From Bugulina stolonifera (Eukaryota; Bryozoa; Gymnolaemata; Cheilostomatida; Bugulidae), in assembly GCA_935421135.1 (NCBI GenBank), contig OW285188.1, positions 22,235,233 through 22,299,232 of the forward strand: a stretch of 64,000 nt of DNA, written 5' to 3'. The stretch's first letter is position 1, and each line of letters starts with the position of its first letter. Of the stretch, positions 60,601 through 64,000 are shown in pieces. A program made the position numbers and the translations under genes. The notes beneath the pieces are model-generated. The model saw only the letters and a program-made list of their open reading frames with translations. It searched no databases and was not told where the DNA came from.

Positions 60601-63600
60601 GAGGAAATCTGATCAGCAAGGAAAGGTAGAATCTATAGCAGACATGAAGAAGTTTATAGGTGAGATACACTGTGTACGTGTATATGGTTGAATTATACTA
60701 CTGTACATTTGTATATATGTGTATTGAGTTATATCTATATCTATGAGTAGAGTGAATAGTTCTTGCTATATTACACAGAGACATATCCCCAGTTCAAGAA
60801 GATGTCTGGTACAGTAGCCAAACACGTAACTCTAGTATCAGAGTTGTCCCGCCTTGTACAGACTTATCATATAATGGCAGTCTCTGAGTTGGAGCAGGAA
60901 ATATGCTGTCAGGCAGAGCATTCCAAATCTCTACAAGTAAGTGAGGAGTGCTTGTTCTTTCTAAACATGTAGCAGATCTCTTTTCGTTTTAAAAGTTTTA
61001 GCAATTTAATTGGTGCATGAGCCCATTTTCTATCTGATGAATCCTGTTAACAGTGTCACTAGTTTACTTGCTAAATTAGTTGAAATGATCAAATGTGTAT
61101 ATTCTACTTTTTATCTATGTATGCACATGTGTGTATTCAGTGTATACGAGTATAACCTATGATGTTACTGGTAATACTATAAGAGTTGCTTTTCCCGTTA
61201 CATTGTACTGGTAATACAATAGGAGTTGCTTTCCCTGTTACATTGTTACTGGTAATACAATAGGAGTTGCATTCCCTGTTACACGGTTACTGGTAATACA
61301 ATAGGAGTTGCATTCCCTGTTACATTGTTGATGGTAATGCAATAGGAGTTGCGTTCCCTGTTACATTGTTACTGGTAATACAATAGGAGTTGCATTCCCT
61401 GTTACATTGTTACTGGTAATACAATAGGAGTTGCGTTCCCTGTTAAATGATGATAAAGTGAGGATGGTTGACAAGCTACGTCTGGTGATGCTGTATGCCC
61501 TTAGATATGAGAACCATACTAACAATGATGTACACGGGCTCATCGACTCTCTCACTAAACGAGGACTTCCTGAGAAAGACAGACGTGTATGTGTTACTAT
61601 TATTACCGTAGTATGTTACTATTATCTTTACAAATATGGATCTAATGTTATATAACGTCATATATCTGCTGTTGATTATAATATGAATTTGGTCTCTTTT
61701 TCTTGGAGAGAGAGGACAATTTCTTATTACAATATATATATAGTTTATGAATTTCATCTACACAACCATTGAAATATAGTAGTTCTTCAAGACTCTTATT
61801 TTCACTGTGCGGAGGGTTGAGACTGGCCAACACTCAACCACACCACTGCATATGCACATGTATATACTATACACATATAGCATGTGGTTTACTGGTTTAC
61901 TCAACCACACCACTGCATATGCACATGTATATACTATACACATATAGCATGTGGTTAACTGGTTACAGATGCTTGGCTACATATTAAACTATGGAGGACA
62001 GAAGAGAAGAACAGCAGACTTATTTGGTACTCAGTCTCCCATCTCTCTGACTAAACGCTTTTTCAAAGGTCTGAAAGGTGTGGAGAACATATTCACTCAG
62101 CACAGTCCTCTTCTTGCCGAGCTACTCGATCAGATAGTCAAGTCTAGACTAAAGGAGTCCCAGTATCCATTCCTAACATCAAGTGAGATGAGAGACAGGT
62201 CTGTATATTGTTGTAGAGGGAGGAGGTTCACCTCTATTGTAAGTTATTATTCTGTAGATTTGAAGAGGTTATTTTTAGGACTAAAATCAACTGACTCCAA
62301 AATCATGAATCCAACAGCTCCTAGATAGGTGTTGCATCCTGGTTATGTTACTACATGTAGGTAACTATCCAATGAAATTACATCAAATCTCTTCCATAAC
62401 AAAGTACGTTTAGCACATTGATATAATATACAATGTGCATTCTACAATCATATGGGTAGGCCTATATGCGAAAAAATGTGACATCTGTATATGTAGACAT
62501 TGCAGGTTAGCTTATATAATATAATTATAAATCAAACGAGACTTACCTGGTGAACAATGGTAGAGTAGGGTCATTATCAATGCAGTTGTATACCCAACTG
62601 TTAGACTGTGCATGGGGACTCAGGTTTGTTCACAATATAATATCAAGCCACCCATACTACAGGAAAGTGTCCAGTTTCCTGCATCTCCACTAAAGCTATC
62701 TCATTGTTTAGCTTTTGGAGCTATGAGTGAAGCAGTGTGTATAATACTTGTACAGAAATAGTGTAAAATATAACAAACTACAGGAGTTGTTTCCACTCTG
62801 CTTCCATAAACCATAAAGGCATTGTCTTTTCATGAAAAGATAACTCTAAAAACTGTTGCACAGTTTATATTCTTGTACTGCATGTAATAGTGATAAACCA
62901 GTATAGTAGTTGCACTCCTGAATGGAGGAATTATAATGTAATATTTATTATGTTACCTCTTGTATAAATGGTAGTTTTGGTAAAATACAATATTTTGTAA
63001 TTGAGGTAATGCTATCATCACTTTGTATCACTAAAGTATATGCGGTAAGTATAATGCTTGTACTTGACTTGTAGACCTCAGTGTGTGATCTTGTTCATTG
63101 TGGGCGGAGCTACATACGAGGAAGCTAACTGTGTCTATAACTTCAATAAAGTAACTCCTGGAGTCAAAGTTGTTCTGGGTGGTACTACAATACACAATTC
63201 TGCCAGGTACGATAATTTTAGCTGGGTAATATAGTCACGCTCTAAGGGGTTGCACAAAATTGAATAATTACAGTAGCAAAATATTATAAGTCAATAACTA
63301 CTGTGGGCTATAAGCTATAGACTATGGGCTGCGATATAGTTGACAGATTTATACAAATCAATATCCAATGTCTTCTACTGACACTCTGACATCTAATAAC
63401 AATAGAATTTGTACAAAACTGTTACCATGCAGCTTCTGCTGCACTTAGTATGTCTTCCTCTGATGTTACAAATAGTGGGTTAGGTACTTGCTTCATATGA
63501 AACCAGTGTACTTACAATCATGTGTGTACTTGTATATGTATACATTACAAACGCGTACCATGTGTGTTACAAGTGTAAATAGAGAAGGCAACTTCAAAAT

Positions 63601-64000
63601 GAGTTGAAAATTGCTATATAATATTTATGTCAAACAAACCTGTCACCTGACCTACTGTCAATAGGCCTGTCAGTATAATAGTATCATTTGACACCTTGGT
63701 ATAGCCAACAGGGTTGCCTCTATCAGCATGTATAGTATAATATAGTACTATAGTTATCAGCATTACTGCAGCAGCAATTAGCACCCATTCTTCTTCTTAG
63801 AACCAACATAGTCAGCTGTACTGAATAATCACCTAAGTGTAACATGATAGCTATAGTGTGGAACATGTGACATATAATAGTGGTACTGGCTTATACTATT
63901 ACCTGTATTTAGTAGTTTGTTTTGGATACACTATCTGCCTAATTTACATAATTTAATAAATCTCTGCATAACACCACTGCTCTCCAGCTCATTTCCTGGA
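57606..64000 (+). CDS. VPS45: SM-family vesicle fusion protein VPS45 (12 exons seen, C-terminus cut by window edge)
   Basis: Sec1/Munc18 protein that binds the syntaxin of trans-Golgi/early endosomes and promotes SNARE-mediated fusion. Exons: 57606-57698, 58000-58195, 58424-58572, 58767-58904, 59334-59444, 60095-60229, 60539-60659, 60779-60936, 61428-61586, 61969-62198, 63075-63206 and 63988 to the edge; phases are continuous. Conserved blocks: [156 protein letters not shown] and [10 protein letters not shown]. About 545 residues are present of roughly 570 usual. Two introns hold acceptor-site minisatellites. Confidence 0.95.
59650..60094. repeat. ~33-bp minisatellite made of a VPS45 3' splice site
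   Basis: Thirteen units lead into exon 60095. Unit: CTGTACATGTGTTACAG|TGAACATATCATATAC; the real junction is CTGTTACAG|TGGACATATCAAGC. Ten units keep TTACAG; three read TTACTG and have lost the AG. Several also share TGGACATATC, the first bases of the exon. Confidence 0.93.
61160..61427. repeat. 41-bp minisatellite made of a VPS45 3' splice site
   Basis: Six units at an exact 41-bp spacing (junctions near 61181, 61222, 61263, 61304, 61345, 61386) lead to the real acceptor at 61427/61428. Each carries ACAATAG|GAGTTGCATTCCCTGTTA; the exon begins GAGTTGCGTTCCCTGTTA. The first unit has decayed to ATAAG. Confidence 0.95.
61832..61965. repeat. 67-bp direct duplication before a VPS45 exon
   Basis: Two near-identical 67-bp copies (ACTCAACCACACCACTGCAT...GTGGTTTACTGGTTT) end at the polypyrimidine side of the acceptor before exon 61969. 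Only the last bases differ, where the real copy has GGTTACAG. Confidence 0.9.

Overview
The window looks like nuclear DNA of an animal: AT-rich, gene-dense and full of short introns with GT-AG (rarely GC-AG) ends. It holds seven recognisable genes. All seven are conserved single-copy types: calmodulin-linked nitric oxide synthase, mitochondrial DNA polymerase gamma, DNAJC30, ESCRT-I VPS37, KAT6 (MOZ/MORF) acetyltransferase, LIN54 and VPS45. This gene set, the intron density and the small intergenic gaps suggest an early-branching invertebrate, perhaps a sponge. That placement is inference only. All exon models below were read by eye and kept only if reading phase was continuous from exon to exon; the summed coding lengths of POLG, KAT6, LIN54 and VPS37 are exact multiples of three.

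Layout: NOS (minus, 3' end beyond the left edge) lies head-to-tail behind POLG (minus, complete, 22 exons, 14405-27410). DNAJC30 (plus, one exon, 29737-30450) converges on VPS37 (minus, 4 exons, 30915-32478). KAT6 (plus, 20 exons, 35414-47137) and LIN54 (plus, 9 exons, 49363-52475) follow. After a 5.1 kb gap comes VPS45 (plus, from 57606, last exon cut by the right edge). No shared pathway links the block, although POLG and DNAJC30 are both mitochondrial, KAT6 and LIN54 are both nuclear chromatin/transcription proteins, and VPS37 and VPS45 both serve endosomal traffic.

Non-coding content: at least five non-autonomous transposon-like elements with inverted ends and target-site duplications, a tRNA-derived SINE head, a possible solo LTR, a decayed LINE reverse-transcriptase fragment and many minisatellites.

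The most striking signal is that most of the minisatellites are not random intron filler. Their repeat unit spans a real splice junction, so the intron carries 1 to about 38 extra copies of the authentic 5' or 3' splice site together with the adjoining exon edge. This occurs in NOS, POLG and VPS45, with a degenerate two-copy case in KAT6. I also found a 17-bp palindromic insertion that breaks the reading frame of the NOS FAD domain, and a KAT7-like C2HC finger inside the KAT6-type protein.
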